Shown here: piece by piece, positions 1-11,169 of the stretch
Position numbering within the stretch: the stretch's first letter is position 1
Layout: each line of letters opens with the position of its first letter
Assembly: GCA_911728455.2 (NCBI GenBank)
Contig: OU452223.1
Location: 7,772,174-7,836,173 of the forward strand
Length of the DNA: 64,000 bases
Source: Marthasterias glacialis
Taxonomy: Eukaryota > Echinodermata > Asteroidea > Forcipulatida > Asteriidae
Direction: 5' to 3'
Made by a program: the position numbers and the translations under genes
The notes under the pieces: generated by a model
Databases searched by the model: none
What the model saw: only the letters and a program-made list of their open reading frames with translations
Told to the model about the DNA's origin: nothing

Positions 1-218
1 CGGCTTTAAATGCAGACTTCGGAAAATATTGGGGATGACCCCCCCCCCCCCCCCACCCCAACCCCCCGGTCGCTACGCTGCTGGGCTGTATAAACCCAGT
101 ACGGGTCAGGTGACTTGGAGAGCGCAGTCGGTGTACTGATCTTCCAAACATGTTTAAATGAATTTTAAAATGCGTATTTTTGTTCCGATTCATTATTAGG
201 CCAACCACTCGTGCAAAC

Positions 219-301
219 GAGGGAACACACCATGATGTTCCAAACAATATATTGTTTTATAATAACAATATATTGTTTGGAACATCATGGTGTGTTCCCT
301 C
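219..301. repeat. perfect 38-bp inverted repeat with 7-nt loop
   Basis: The left arm (219-256) and right arm (264-301) are exact reverse complements, separated by TTATAAT. The arms carry GGGAACACACCATGATG and its complement and run into an AT-rich centre. A transcript would fold into a fully paired hairpin of about 83 nt. It could be a small palindromic transposon or a hairpin RNA source, and nothing in the flanks decides between them. Confidence 0.9.
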
Positions 302-1383
302 ATCTTATAATGTAATACTGTTACCCTTGCTCTATAATAAAAACAAAACAAAAACAACAACAAACAAACTGACCGACTGACCCTCCACTGCGTATGGCAT
401 CTACCCACTGCCACCCGTCTCTGCTTCCACTGACATTTCGCTGACAAAATTGTGTTCAGGATGCAAAATGATGTATAAACTAGCTTTTTGGCAGAAATTT
501 TCCCTTTTTTTAGTGAAATATCTGAACTGTTTTTATGCAGTAAAAGTTTGCCTTTGTTTTGGATAGTAAGTTTTATGAAATCATATATATGTGTATAATT
601 TTACTGTATTATTAATCAAAAAAATTAACCAGCTGTATTTTTACAGAGGAGGCCGCCCTACTTTTGCCAACCACGGTTGGCAAAACTTGCGTCTGTGACG
701 TTGCAAAAGAAACGTATGGAAAAACACGCTGGCCGGGGAAAAAATGGCGCAGCGAGATCGAACACCCATAGGAACGAGGTTGGACCCCTCATGCTTGGGG
801 TACATCGGTCCGACGGCCGGTCCAACACACGACCGATATAATATTATACACATTACATTGTACATTGTTGTACATCCACACTCAGAGCCGGATGTCCGTT
901 CGTCCGTCTGTGCATGTAGTACACATTATACATGGTTTTAGTCTAGTTCCTGTGCTGCAGACGTTGGGCTGATGACTGAGAATGAAGCGACTAAATTGAA
1001 TTGTCAGTGATGATGATCGACTTTAAAAACTCGAAAGTAAATAGGTAATTCAGTAATGTCAATGTTTTTGTTTGAACCTTTGTGTTTATGAAATGATTGG
1101 GCTTTTGATTTAGTTTAAAAATGCTGTCAGTGACAGTGCCACTGACTGGTCATGCGAATGAATTGCGAATGGGTTGTGCTGGTCAATACTGCACTGGTTG
1201 TCTCTTCGTCTGTTCGTCTTCCATCCAGCGCGCGTATAAAATTATGTAGATCAGAGCTGTTTAGTTATCACATAGAGAGCCAGGACTTGTTCTATGGAAT
1301 CATGATCAGTCAGATCATATCCTTGCTCTATGGTCAGATACTTATGAGTAACTGGGGCGCTGTTGTGTTAGTGTTAGTGTGAG

Positions 1384-1459
1384 GTTGCGATGACCGTAAC
1401 CCTTCATCCTCCCGACGCCGATAGTCGGAAGGATGGACATGGGTTACGATCATCGCAAC
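1384..1459. repeat. 76-bp imperfect hairpin
   Basis: The outer arms (GTTGCGATGACCGTAACCC against GGGTTACGATCATCGCAAC) pair with one mismatch. The inner arms (CATCCTCCCGAC against GTCGGAAGGATG) pair with one mismatch, leaving a 7-nt loop and a small asymmetric internal loop. Size and shape resemble a pre-miRNA, but I recognise no known miRNA seed. Confidence 0.7.
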
Positions 1460-1627
1460 TACATGAAAGCCGTTTAACTCCTTTTTTTTTTGACTTAGAG
1501 ACGGTCGTACTAGCTCCCCAAGGAAGCATGGGGGTATCCGCTGTGATGGAGGCGGTTCGCTATGATGGTGTGATACACTGTTCCAAAAAATTGCCTAAGT
1601 TATGAAAAAGACTCAACAAAATAGCTG

Positions 1628-1777
1628 AAAAAACATCAATTTGGAGGACAGAAAACGATTTTTAGTAGGCCCTACAATTCAGTGCCTGGGTACTCAAAAT
1701 ATCAAAGATGAAGTAGCAGGCACTGAATTGTAGGGCCTACTCAAAATCGTTTTCTGTCCTCCAAATTGATGTTTTTT
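1628..1777. repeat. 61-bp near-perfect inverted repeat (foldback element)
   Basis: The arms at 1628-1688 and 1717-1777 are reverse complements with a single mismatch, separated by a 28-nt spacer. The outer ends are A-rich and T-rich (AAAAAACATC...GATGTTTTTT). The near-identity implies recent origin or ongoing gene conversion. A foldback MITE or a long hairpin RNA source are both possible. Confidence 0.88.
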
Positions 1778-2619
1778 AGGCCCAGCGTAAAAGCAGTGGC
1801 CGACAGTTGTTAGACTTGTGATCTGGATATTCGTCAAGGACTGTTTTCTTACATGTAAAAAGTCGTATTAACTACGCGGATTGCATGTTGGCTGATGCCC
1901 TGAGCTGAGTTACATTGTTTAGTACAGTCGGTGTTGCCTGGTTGAAATGCACGCACCCTCTGTAGCCATTGTGGGGGGTCGTTGACACTCCACAGCTGGT
2001 ATCTTGCATTGACTGCGTAATTCGTTATGCAACTCTGGGTACCAGCAAACACGCAATCCTTGTAGCGTTAATACGGCTTAATACAAGTAAGGAAACAAAT
2101 CATTTGGTCAACTTAAAGTTTGATCGAGTGTTGACAACAAAACGCACCCCATTTCCTGCTTTAGAAATTGGAAAAATGTGCCTCCCTGGATTCGGATGTA
2201 TTCCATGTACACCCACCAATGGCCCAGGATGCTGGCTAGTATCCCAGCACCCAAGAAACTTTTTTAAAACAATGTCTAAATGGAATTCTTTCACAAACTA
2301 TCGAATCCCCATCCACAAACAACATTGTGCTTTTTTTTTACGTGAAGCTAACTCCCAACATTGACGCAGGTAAATCTGGGTAACATTGCTCTGTGTTGAT
2401 TTCATGTCGGGAACCATAGAGTTGCGCCGTTAATGGCAGAAGTGTTTGTAGTTTTCCAAACCGTGAGGTTTGGGCCAAATTTTTTTGTCGATAATTACTC
2501 AAAATTCAGACGTGTAAAGGTATCAAAAATATAATTAGAAGACAAACAAACACATTATAAACAAGTTTGAATGGCATTCATGTTCAATACAGTTTGGTTC
2601 AAGTAGCTGTTTACGGTGT

Positions 2620-3780
2620 TCAGACTCGGCTAGCAAAGTACTTGTATTTTTGCAAAGTACTTGTACTTAAGGTTGAGTACTTTTTTCTCAACTATTAAAA
2701 CCGTACTCTGATTCGGTTGCAAATACTAGTGGTCAGATATCACTTTCCTTATTATGTGTATATTTTCTTATTCTTGCTATCCCAATGCACTGAAAGAATA
2801 GATTACATGTCACTATACTATGCAATGCAATGGCCGCCTAGGTAGAGTCTGGGTACACACCAACCATTTACCGTCTGTAGAAAATGAGCTGCTAGAACCA
2901 GACAGTTGCTAGCTCATTCGTTTACTCGTGTGTGTAGATGACAGACTGTGTGTATAGGGTTAACTGAACGCTTCAAAGTAAACTGCAAAATGAGCTGAGT
3001 TATGATAGAGAGGTCATACTACTGATTTCAAAGTGATTATCAGTTTACATAGAGTGGCATAACCAGAGGGGGAGGGCAGGGATGCAGGAGCCCTCCCGCT
3101 CAGAACCCTTGCCCCCCCCCCTCCCCCCAAATGAGAACAAAATTCACAAATCAATGGTTCAATGCATTAAATATCCCCCCTAAATTATGTCTTTGCCCAC
3201 AACATGAAATTGTCTGGTTAAACCACTGCATAATTACATTTTTAAGTTTTAATATCCAAATGATAGCTCTATTTTTTTTTATAGATTTTTAAAAAAGCAA
3301 ATGCTTCTAAGAGCTATCCAGCAGTTTTATAGCATTTTATAATAAGTTATTTCCAATCTTAGTCAGTATGACTGAAGTAAAACATCACTTGTAAGAAAAT
3401 GCTTCAAAACTGCTTCTTTTTTAAATGATTGACACCATCAATTTCCAAGATATTTTGTATAAAAAGTGATGTAATTTTTTTGCCAATAATATGCCTGGAA
3501 TAAAATGGCATAGCTCAGGAAAAAGTGAAATTATGTTATCTTTGGTGAATCCATTTTTTAAAAGCTGAAATTAAGCACACACCACCCAGAAATTTCACAG
3601 TGCCAATATTATACTATAAAAGAAATATACTGCAATATGAGGTAAAAAGCACCTCAATTTGGATGTGGAATATACTTGTTTTCAAAGTACTCGTACTCGG
3701 ATGCAAGTACTTGGTACTCTGCTAGTATTTGGATATCAGAATACTTGGCATTCAGATACTTGTACTTGCACTCAATGGCT
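2620..3780. mobile_element. possible non-autonomous hAT-like element with AAGTACTTGTACT subterminal repeats
   Basis: Clusters of AAGTACTTGTACT-type words occur at both ends (2633-2685 and 3680-3770) and are partly in inverted orientation. The interior has no transposase ORF. Clustered subterminal repeats of this kind are typical of hAT-type elements. Exact ends and target duplication were not resolved, so the boundaries are approximate. Confidence 0.4.
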
Positions 3781-4121
3781 CTTCCAGCATAAACTGAAAT
3801 CACATTTGTTCATGCTTGCATTCCCCTCCATTTGACAATATTTCTTCAGAACTGGTGCCTTTAAATTTTTTTTAGAGGAAACTTTGCCTTATTATTATTA
3901 TTGTCATTATTAAATGCATGCATTCTTCCTCTTAAATTACGAATGGCCTGTTTGTCACTAGCGTTTAACCCACTCATATACACCAACAAGTATCCCCATT
4001 GTACATATACATGAACGTACAGCTTTTACTTGACAATTGTGAAAGTCATGTCATTTTGCATTACATTTTACAATCAAATATAACTTACTTTAGTTAAAAT
4101 GTTAACATGGTTAATCTGATA

Positions 4122-4137
4122 TCTTCTCTTTCACCAG
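4122..4137 (+). promoter_or_regulatory. RNF41: splice acceptor before the RNF41 coding exon
   Basis: A pyrimidine tract followed by CACCAG, 95 bp upstream of the chosen ATG, suggests a 5' UTR intron. The matching donor was not located. Confidence 0.55.
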
Positions 4138-4232
4138 AGCCAGCCATAAATGAACATCTAGACTGGCATTCTAGCCAAAGAATTTGGCAATTGGATGGAA
4201 ATGCTTTATGAATGCATGTACAGACACTCAAT

Positions 4233-5192
4233 ATGGGCTTTGATGTGACACGTTTCCGTGGTGATGTAGATGAAGAGCTCATCTGTCCAATTTGCAGCGC
4301 AGTCCTTGAAGATCCTGTACAGGCACCGGAATGTGAGCATGCTTTTTGCTCGGTTTGTATCCAGGAATGGTTGAACCGTCAGCGTACTTGCCCGGTAGAT
4401 CGAAATCCTATCACATCACAGCAGCTCAAACCAGTACCACGAATCTTGCGTAACTTGTTAGCTCGTCTTTATATTGCATGTGATAATGCCAGCTTTGGAT
4501 GCACAGTTGTTGTGAAGCTTGATTCGCTGCAAACACACCTTGAGGAATGTGATCACAACCCCAAACGACCAGTACAGTGTGAGCAAGGTTGTGGAATGGT
4601 AATACCAAAGGATGAACTTAAAACGCACAATTGTGTTCGGGAACTAAGAGCTGTAGTTGAAGATCAAGCATCGAAGATAGGGGATTATCGGGCTGAAGTT
4701 GAAGATGTTAAACGCTCACTAACAGAGCACCGTAGAGAAATGCAGATGCTTAAGGATTACATAAGAGCAATCAGGATCTCAACACCAAATGCCAATCCCT
4801 CTGTGCAGGCTATTGAAGATGAATTAGAAAATAATGAGATTGTAAGATGGGTAAATACCATTCCTCTTGCAAAAGTCACACGTTGGGGTGGTATGATTTC
4901 AACTCCAGATGCAGTTTTGCAAGCTGTGATTAAACGATCCTTGCAGGAAATAGGTTGCCCACCCCACCTTGCCACTGAGTTGATGGAAAATGCTCATGAG
5001 CGCAATTGGCCACATGGATTGTCAACGTTAGAAACAAGGCAACAGAACAGACATCTTTATGAACGATATGTTACAAGGCGGATACCTGGCAAACAAGCCG
5101 TGCTTGTCATGGCTTGTGATAATGTTCACATGGGTGAAGATATGTCAGTTGAACCAGGATTAGTCATGATATTTGCACATGGCATAGAGTAG
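4233..5192 (+). CDS. RNF41: E3 ubiquitin-protein ligase NRDP1 (RNF41)
   Basis: This encodes 319 aa, against 317 in human RNF41, in one uninterrupted exon. The N-terminal RING has all eight metal ligands in the NRDP1 C3HC3D arrangement: C18, C21, C34, H36, C39, C42, C53 and D56. A TRAF/SIAH-type Cys/His region follows (about 78-138), then a coiled-coil-prone segment (about 140-185) and the C-terminal substrate and USP8-binding domain with the strongly conserved VTRWGGMISTPDAVLQAVIK and PGLVMIFAHG stretches. In the known family NRDP1 ubiquitinates ErbB3/ErbB4, BRUCE and parkin among others and is stabilised by USP8. I chose the ATG at 4233 because MGFDVTRF matches the family N-terminus; an in-frame ATG at 4212 would add seven residues. 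A splice acceptor (TCTTCTCTTTCACCAG) ends at 4137, so the exon probably starts at 4138 with a short 5' UTR. Confidence 0.97.
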   Translation: MGFDVTRFRGDVDEELICPICSAVLEDPVQAPECEHAFCSVCIQEWLNRQRTCPVDRNPITSQQLKPVPRILRNLLARLYIACDNASFGCTVVVKLDSLQTHLEECDHNPKRPVQCEQGCGMVIPKDELKTHNCVRELRAVVEDQASKIGDYRAEVEDVKRSLTEHRREMQMLKDYIRAIRISTPNANPSVQAIEDELENNEIVRWVNTIPLAKVTRWGGMISTPDAVLQAVIKRSLQEIGCPPHLATELMENAHERNWPHGLSTLETRQQNRHLYERYVTRRIPGKQAVLVMACDNVHMGEDMSVEPGLVMIFAHGIE

Positions 5193-7098
5193 ATACAACA
5201 TACTATATATCTCAATATTATCTTTGCTTTTTGTTTTGATTAACAGAAAAATAAGTCGTCCATCTTTGCATGTATCTTCAAATCATTACAAATTGATACT
5301 CGCACATTTACTGTCAGCAGAAAGTTACAATATTAGTTTGATCTAGAATGCTTAGTAAAGGTTGTTCGACTAGAGACACTGATAACACATTTTGCTGCTT
5401 AGTGCATGTCTTGATACTTCATGTTAGGCAAAATATCTTTACAAAAATATATGGCATGTATTGGTACAATTTTATACATTTGCTTAGTTCCTTGAATAAG
5501 GAATGACAAGGATTTAAATTTTACAGAAGGAAAGAACAAATTAAATTGAAGAAAAAGTTGCTGTACTAAGAAAGGTGTACAAAACATAAAATAAATGATG
5601 TGGCATGTATTTTCTTGAATAAAGAAGAAAAGGTAGTAACATAAACCTCGTTATATGTAAAGAAAGTATTAACACGAAACAAAAATGAAAAATCCTGTCA
5701 TATGTACATGATGTATATTGACCCCTTGCACACAACTTAGCCACTCTCACCATTTTGAAAGTCATTAGGTATACTTGTAAATGTCGCCTTGCCTTAAATG
5801 TGCACTACACTGTATAACACACAGGGACATTGACTTTCAAAATGGCGCAACCAAAATTGTTGTGGTGATAACATCAGGTGAATTGGATCAATAGGCTTCT
5901 GCATTCAGTGGGTTTTTGAATCATTCAATGAAGTTATAATTGAAGTTTCAAATTGATTTTGTTTTTAAGGTTTGCACTAGTATTTCTTCATTGACATGTT
6001 CCCCGAAATATTACATGTAACTACTGACAAAAACAACGAAGCCACTGAAGGGGCATACTGATTCTGACATGTCACGCATGTCCTTCCATTGGTGGGTGTG
6101 TGTGTGTGTGTGCAATCGTCTGATCAATACTCAACGACTTGGCATATCAATTCCAAATGTGTGGATTGGTTTTGGGATCCCTCTGACGCCTTATTAGAGT
6201 GTTTTTGGACTCCTTGGTCAAATGTCAGGGTCATTTTGGCTAGAATGAAAGAAATGTTGTCTGAGTGATAACTCGAGAAGGACTTGGCATGTCTACTCTA
6301 AACTCTGAAGTCTATTGTTTTAAAAAATTGTTCAATAATTTTCACGTATTTATTTGGCAGTAGATTTGTTTTCTTCTGTTACCTACATGTACACACCAAA
6401 TGCACTGGGAATCAGAACATTACAACATGCTACATGTACTACTATTGTGCAAGGGTTTACATTTTGCTGTTTGTTTATTTACAGACAAACTGATGTTTTC
6501 TTATTTCTGATTTGAAACCATATATTGCAGCACTTATCAACATTTTCTTCCATGGTTTTCTTTTCTGGCAGGTTTGTGCTTTTAATTTAAAATGAAGACA
6601 TGCTATCTGCACCACAAATTAACCGGAACACATAACAATCTAACATGCAACTACTCTTGTGCAACTAACAATGGCATTGCAATCTTTTCTTTTGTTTGAT
6701 TCCACAGATAAATTGTTTCAAATTGTTTCTTTCATGAATATCCAGTACAGACCATCGTTATTGTTTTTAATGCCCCACAGGTTGTTATTAATTTGTACAT
6801 GATTGACTGTGGGTGTGTACAGGGAGTGTACATGTTTGTTATTCTTATGATGTCCTGATATAACTTACGACATGAACGTATCTGGAATAACAAGATGTAA
6901 TTTGGTTTGTAGATTCATTGGTCTTGGCTTTACAGTGCAGAAGCCTATTGAGTTTGTGGGCCAGATGAATTTTGGGGCAGCTCAATGGAAGAACACATAA
7001 AATCTTTTATATAACACCCAAGCAGATCCTTGGCATTTGATTTGAGGATTGGATGTCACGCGGCATTTGTTATTCACACTATTGCACCATTACGTCAT
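5193..7098. other. RNF41 3' UTR and intergenic DNA
   Basis: There is no coding signal. AATAAA hexamers at 5590-5595 and 5618-5623 are candidate polyadenylation signals for RNF41. The segment includes the first copy of a direct duplication (5586-6040), described separately, and a short GT run near 6100. Confidence 0.5.
5586..6040 (+). repeat. direct duplication, copy 1, carrying a 183-bp insertion
   Basis: Positions 5586-5712 and 5895-6040 match the continuous sequence 8520-8795. The intervening 5713-5894 is absent from the second copy and contains inverted halves (CACCATTTTGAAAGTCA and TGACTTTCAAAATGGCG). It therefore looks like a small transposon inserted after the duplication. Confidence 0.75.
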
Positions 7099-7492
7099 AA
7101 AAGGCAAAGTATACCTTTGGTTTTTGGAACCGTACATTTGCCTTAATGCTATATAATTGTAGATATATACCATAAAACTAACCTGTGTAAGTTTCATTTC
7201 AAAAGGTGGCTGCGTTTTTGAGATATCGCCAAAAATCTGGAGCGGTTGTGTTCACGCAGAAGAAGTATCCGTCATTGGAATACACATTCTGAGAAGCGTT
7301 ACGGCCATAACGCTTCTCAGATTCAAATTTTTGGGGATAAAAAGTGATATATTTTTCCATAACTGCAGTACTTGGAAGTGAAACATTTCTCAAAATACAT
7401 TATACTATCCAAAGCTGCTGTACTTCTTTCCAAGTAAGTTATTATTGCCATAAATTTTCAGAGTCATTACCAAACGTATACAGACCCTTTAA
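7099..7492. mobile_element. about 394-bp palindromic MITE
   Basis: The left end reads AAAGGCAAAGTATACCTTTG. The right end, in reverse complement, reads AAAGGGTCTGTATACGTTTG. The centre holds a 32-bp near-perfect palindrome (7289-7320, CTGAGAAGCGTTA...TAACGCTTCTCAG). There is no transposase ORF. The ORFs that cross it are chance readings. Confidence 0.65.
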
Positions 7493-7765
7493 GCGTGTAT
7501 TTTTGGTACCAATCAGCGTGCATTTTCATTTTATCATTTTTACTCTAGTGCATGCTCGACCATCGTTTGCAAAACAAAACAGTACAAAACGACCTCATTC
7601 ATTCAGAATGCAGTCTTGTTATTGGTCTTTATGTTATAGTTTTATCCTCCAATCAAATGAAAGAGATTTACTTGGACCTTATATAAAACAAATAATGAAT
7701 GTTTTGCATACGTTCAATGGAGAGAATATTTTTACAAGTTAAAAGATGGAATGTTCCATTTATTC

Positions 7766-7840
7766 ATGAGTTGAAAGATGCAATGTTCTGTTCAACTTGG
7801 CTTTGCCTTGTTGAGTGGAACATTCCATCTTTCAACTCAT
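7766..7840. repeat. 75-bp hairpin with 31-bp arms
   Basis: The arm ATGAGTTGAAAGATGCAATG (from 7766) pairs with the segment ending at 7840 with about four mismatches and a 13-nt loop. It has pre-miRNA-like geometry. A further partial copy of the arm (GATGGAATGTTCCAT) sits just upstream at 7745. Confidence 0.6.
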
Positions 7841-8204
7841 CAAAATATTCTCACCATGCATGCCATTGCACTCATAAACGGCATTCATTATTATATTTTA
7901 TGGAGATTGCACTATCAATTTTATCCATTTTTTGAGGAAAGGGGGCACATCTCAAAACTTGTTCGCTGTTATTGTTATAACTGTCAAATTTATGTGGAAA
8001 TTATGGCACAAAATGTCTAATTTCCTATATGACATGCACTGTAGTAAATGTATCTTGCCTGCCAGGAAATGCCCTGTAATGTACAAGGTCACTCCTTTGT
8101 AAACAAAGGTTACACAGTCTATAAGAAGTGGCTTTTAGACTGTCAAATGGAATGTTTAGGTTGTAAATTTGTCTTGCTACATTGCCTGTTTAACTTGGAA
8201 TACA

Positions 8205-8383
8205 GTAGACCTTTATCATGGTGCGGCCATCTTGATTTTCTTCCATTTAAACCAATGTAACCAAACTGAGGCTGGAAGGGCAAATAGACTGGTTCCTTTT
8301 TGTACAATGAATATTAGCATATATTACTGTTATTAGATACAGGGAACATTACCAAGATGGTTGCAGCACGATAAAGGTCTATT
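8205..8383. mobile_element. 179-bp MITE with TAGACCTTTATC termini
   Basis: The terminal inverted repeats are about 31 bp: TAGACCTTTATCATGGTGCG at the left, and at the right, in reverse complement, TAGACCTTTATCGTGCTGCA. They are bounded by TA on both sides, as in Tc1/mariner-type MITEs. It has no coding capacity. Confidence 0.75.
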
Positions 8384-8519
8384 AAGTCGAGGGTCAAAAT
8401 CAATATTTTTATAGAACTGGATGGTGCAGTGGATTCTGTTTAATTGGCAAGTCAAGTCATGTGAACAGACTGGCTTGCGGGGCATTTGTGTTTACCAAAC
8501 ATAACTTAAATAGAAAAAA

Positions 8520-8795
8520 ATTAAGTAAATAATGTGGCATGCATTTTCTGTTAAGAAAAGGTAGTTACATGTATGATATTTTATAACCTTGTTATGTAAA
8601 GATGGTATTAACATGAAACAAGAATGACAAATCCTGTCGTACAGACTTCTGCATTAAGTGGGATTTTGAAACATTCAAGGAAGTTAAACTTGTAGTTTCA
8701 AATTTATTTTGTTTTAAACTTTTGTACTAGTACAAATGTTTCTTTATTGACAAGTTTTCCAAAATATTACATGTAACTACTGAAAAAACATCGAA
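8520..8795 (+). repeat. direct duplication, copy 2 (uninterrupted)
   Basis: This is the counterpart of 5586-6040, from TGTGGCATGCATTTTCT through ATTACATGTAACTACTGA, without the 183-bp insertion found in copy 1. The divergence suggests an old duplication. Confidence 0.75.
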
Positions 8796-10444
8796 ATATA
8801 TCTATTTTTTATTCTATTTATCATAACTTTGTAACCCTTTTATTACATGTTTATCAACCTGTGCTCCCCAGAGGCAATTAAAAAAAAACTAAAAGTCTTT
8901 AAATTATTAATATCAATATAGTCCATTTAACTACATGTATGTACATTGTATAGTTATCTCATACAATGGTTTGGTAAGGAGTAATACTGACACACAGATG
9001 GTACTAACATTTTTCAGTCAGTTGTTAAGACATGTAAACAAAAGAGTTTATATTGCATTAGAGGATGTAACTGTACTCATTGTATCCTACTAAGTACTGC
9101 AGCATTCTACAAAGGAGCCATTTTTATGAATGGGCAATGATGAATGCCCACTATCCCCATGTACATGTACATGTACTTGTCTGAATACTGGCTGTTTTAA
9201 GATGATTGTTAGTGATCATTTGTAGCAACAAAGATGAGCCGTATATTCAGTTATACTATTTAATCATTGAGTATTTACTAACATTACTTGCACAGGGATT
9301 TTTTTAATTCTTAGCTGTGATGGCTCGATGAATTCTGGTGCAAAGACGATTGGTCTTAAATGCGCCAGGGTCGGAATTTGAGACTAATCTATACTGACAC
9401 TGAATGATGCAGATGTAGTCAAACCTACATTAGTTTTTAAATGTCAGCTGCAACAAACACCAAACTGTGAAAGCAATGAAAAAAACACACATCATTTAGC
9501 ATCTTATTTATCTTAAATACATAATGTGGTATTATTTATGATAATTCAATAATGATTAATAATAATAATTATTTTGCCTTAAACGTGTTGTCAGCCATTG
9601 TTTAAATGGGCAGTTAAACTAGATTTTGTGATACAGTGTTCCCTTTAGTTCTTCTTTATTATAAACAAATGTGTGCTTTAAAGTCACATGGGCAGGGAAA
9701 TAATGCATCCAATATAGGTTTAAATTTAAAATAATAATCATCATAGATCTTTAAGGTACGAGACATATTTTGATTTTTGGACCACCACATTATTCAAATT
9801 TATTTTCAATAAATGCACCATGCAGCCCACCATGTGATGAAAATGCAGTTGTGCTTTTAGTTGTATACTTTCGTCTGAAATTTTAGAGGGTTGTTACCAT
9901 AAATCAACCTCTGCAGCCTGTATACAAAAACAGAACTCTTATTAGTAATAATTATGTTTTATTGTGTCACCGAAAAATCAGCGTCTTTTTGGTTTATTTC
10001 AAGATTTAATAGTTTTCTTGGTTTTGTTCAACTTTTGAAAAAAATCTGCAAATTGTTATTTAATCTCTGTTGTGGACCTCATTTGTATTAAATAGTATTT
10101 AACATTTAGGGCTCTTCCAGATGAATCCTTAGTTGTACCCGTTGTGTTGACCATTCTTATTATGGAGTTTTTGAAAGTGTTGACAACATTTAGGTTTGTT
10201 TCAGTAATGTTAGTTTTAAAAAACTGACCAGTATTTGTGAGTATGTTTGTTTAGTTTGGAAATAAATGAAAAATGTTTTAAAATTATGTTTTGATTAAGA
10301 AATCACATAAGGGTGATGTTTGTTTTTTTTCTTCAAAAATAAATAATAGCTGTCGTATTTCTTTCCAATTAATGTTCAGTGCAATAAAACAACATGCACT
10401 GTCTTAATGAGAAGAGTTTAAAACACTGGACAATGATTATAAGG
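8796..10444. other. AT-rich intergenic DNA
   Basis: No gene, RNA or clear repeat element was recognised. It contains a TACATGTACATGTAC run near 9165. Confidence 0.5.
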
Positions 10445-10720
10445 TTATATACAGAGTTTACGATGTGAATCGTCGCCGTTGCAGGCCTCAATGACAGTTA
10501 ATTCCACATCTTTAACACTATGATTAGGGCTATTGAAGTGGATAGATACTGGGTACAGTTTTTTGGTCTTTATGGAGGAGACATGATTCGCAAAGCGAAG
10601 ACTGAGTTTGGTCTTTGTCTCTCCCACATACTGTACTCCACATCTCTTACATGATATGACATAAATGACATTTGGGGTTTGGGATTGGGAGTTGGTCTTG
10701 ATTATTTTAGGCCTTTTATG
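10445..10720 (-). pseudogene. Penelope-like retroelement remnant, GIY-YIG endonuclease fragment
   Basis: The minus strand is open for about 91 codons. It contains NVIYVISCKRCGVQYVGE followed by a conserved Arg-containing stretch (KTKLSLRFANH) and PVSIHFNSPNHS. The VIY...YVG pair corresponds to the GIY-YIG motif, and the Cys-x-x-Cys just before YVG is typical of the endonuclease domain at the C-terminus of Penelope-like elements. There is no initiator Met and no reverse transcriptase nearby, and it stops soon after the domain core. I read it as a 5'-truncated dead copy. Confidence 0.75.
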
Positions 10721-10884
10721 TTAATTTTCCACACAAAATCAACAAGCAAGGCGGCGAAAGACTGGTCTGCTGCCACCTTGTGTTCCAAGTATGCGCGCAC
10801 ACAATAGACTGGTTCCCGGTCCCTAAATCGTTCTCGTTCTGAATGTAATACACATTGTCAGAATGAGAATGAAGTAGGGACCCG

Positions 10885-10920
<36 letters not shown>

Positions 10921-11123
10921 GAGTCAGTCAGTCCATCTCTATCGTCGTCTCGTTCATCATCATCCATCCCATGTACTGTACATACCAAGTGTTCCACGCA
11001 TATATTTTGCATTGCTAGCTACGGCGGTTCTCCAACAGGAATCAGATTCCAACATTAATTTGAAACGGTCATCGTATTTGATTTGATTCAAGCAGTAATT
11101 AACGACAGTAATCACAATTCAAA
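10721..11123. promoter_or_regulatory. upstream region of the eIF1-like gene with (TG)n tract
   Basis: It contains an imperfect hairpin at 10818-10882 (GGTCCCTA...TAGGGACC) and an uninterrupted TG dinucleotide run at 10887-10919. The promoter and 5' UTR of the eIF1-like gene should lie here or further upstream. No TATA box or initiator was identified with confidence. Confidence 0.35.
10887..10919. repeat. (TG)n microsatellite
   Basis: This is about 16 TG units, about 200 bp upstream of the eIF1-like start codon. Confidence 0.95.
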
Positions 11124-11169
11124 ATGACTGGAATGGGTAGTCACATTCAGAACTTGAACAAAACAACGG
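11124..11169 (+). CDS. eIF1-like exon 1
   Basis: It encodes MTGMGSHIQNLNKTTG (the last codon is split). IQNL matches the eIF1 N-terminus. The donor is GTAAGA, phase 1. A second in-frame ATG at 11133 is an alternative start. Confidence 0.75.

Larger units (their letters stand above)
1..4137. other. non-coding region upstream of the RNF41 coding exon
   Basis: No convincing coding exon was seen on either strand. The stretch holds a C homopolymer at about 40-58, three strong inverted repeats (219-301, 1384-1459, 1628-1777, listed separately) and a possible hAT-like element at about 2620-3780. Non-coding first exons of RNF41 may lie here, because the coding exon is preceded by a good splice acceptor, but I could not place them. 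Confidence 0.6.
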
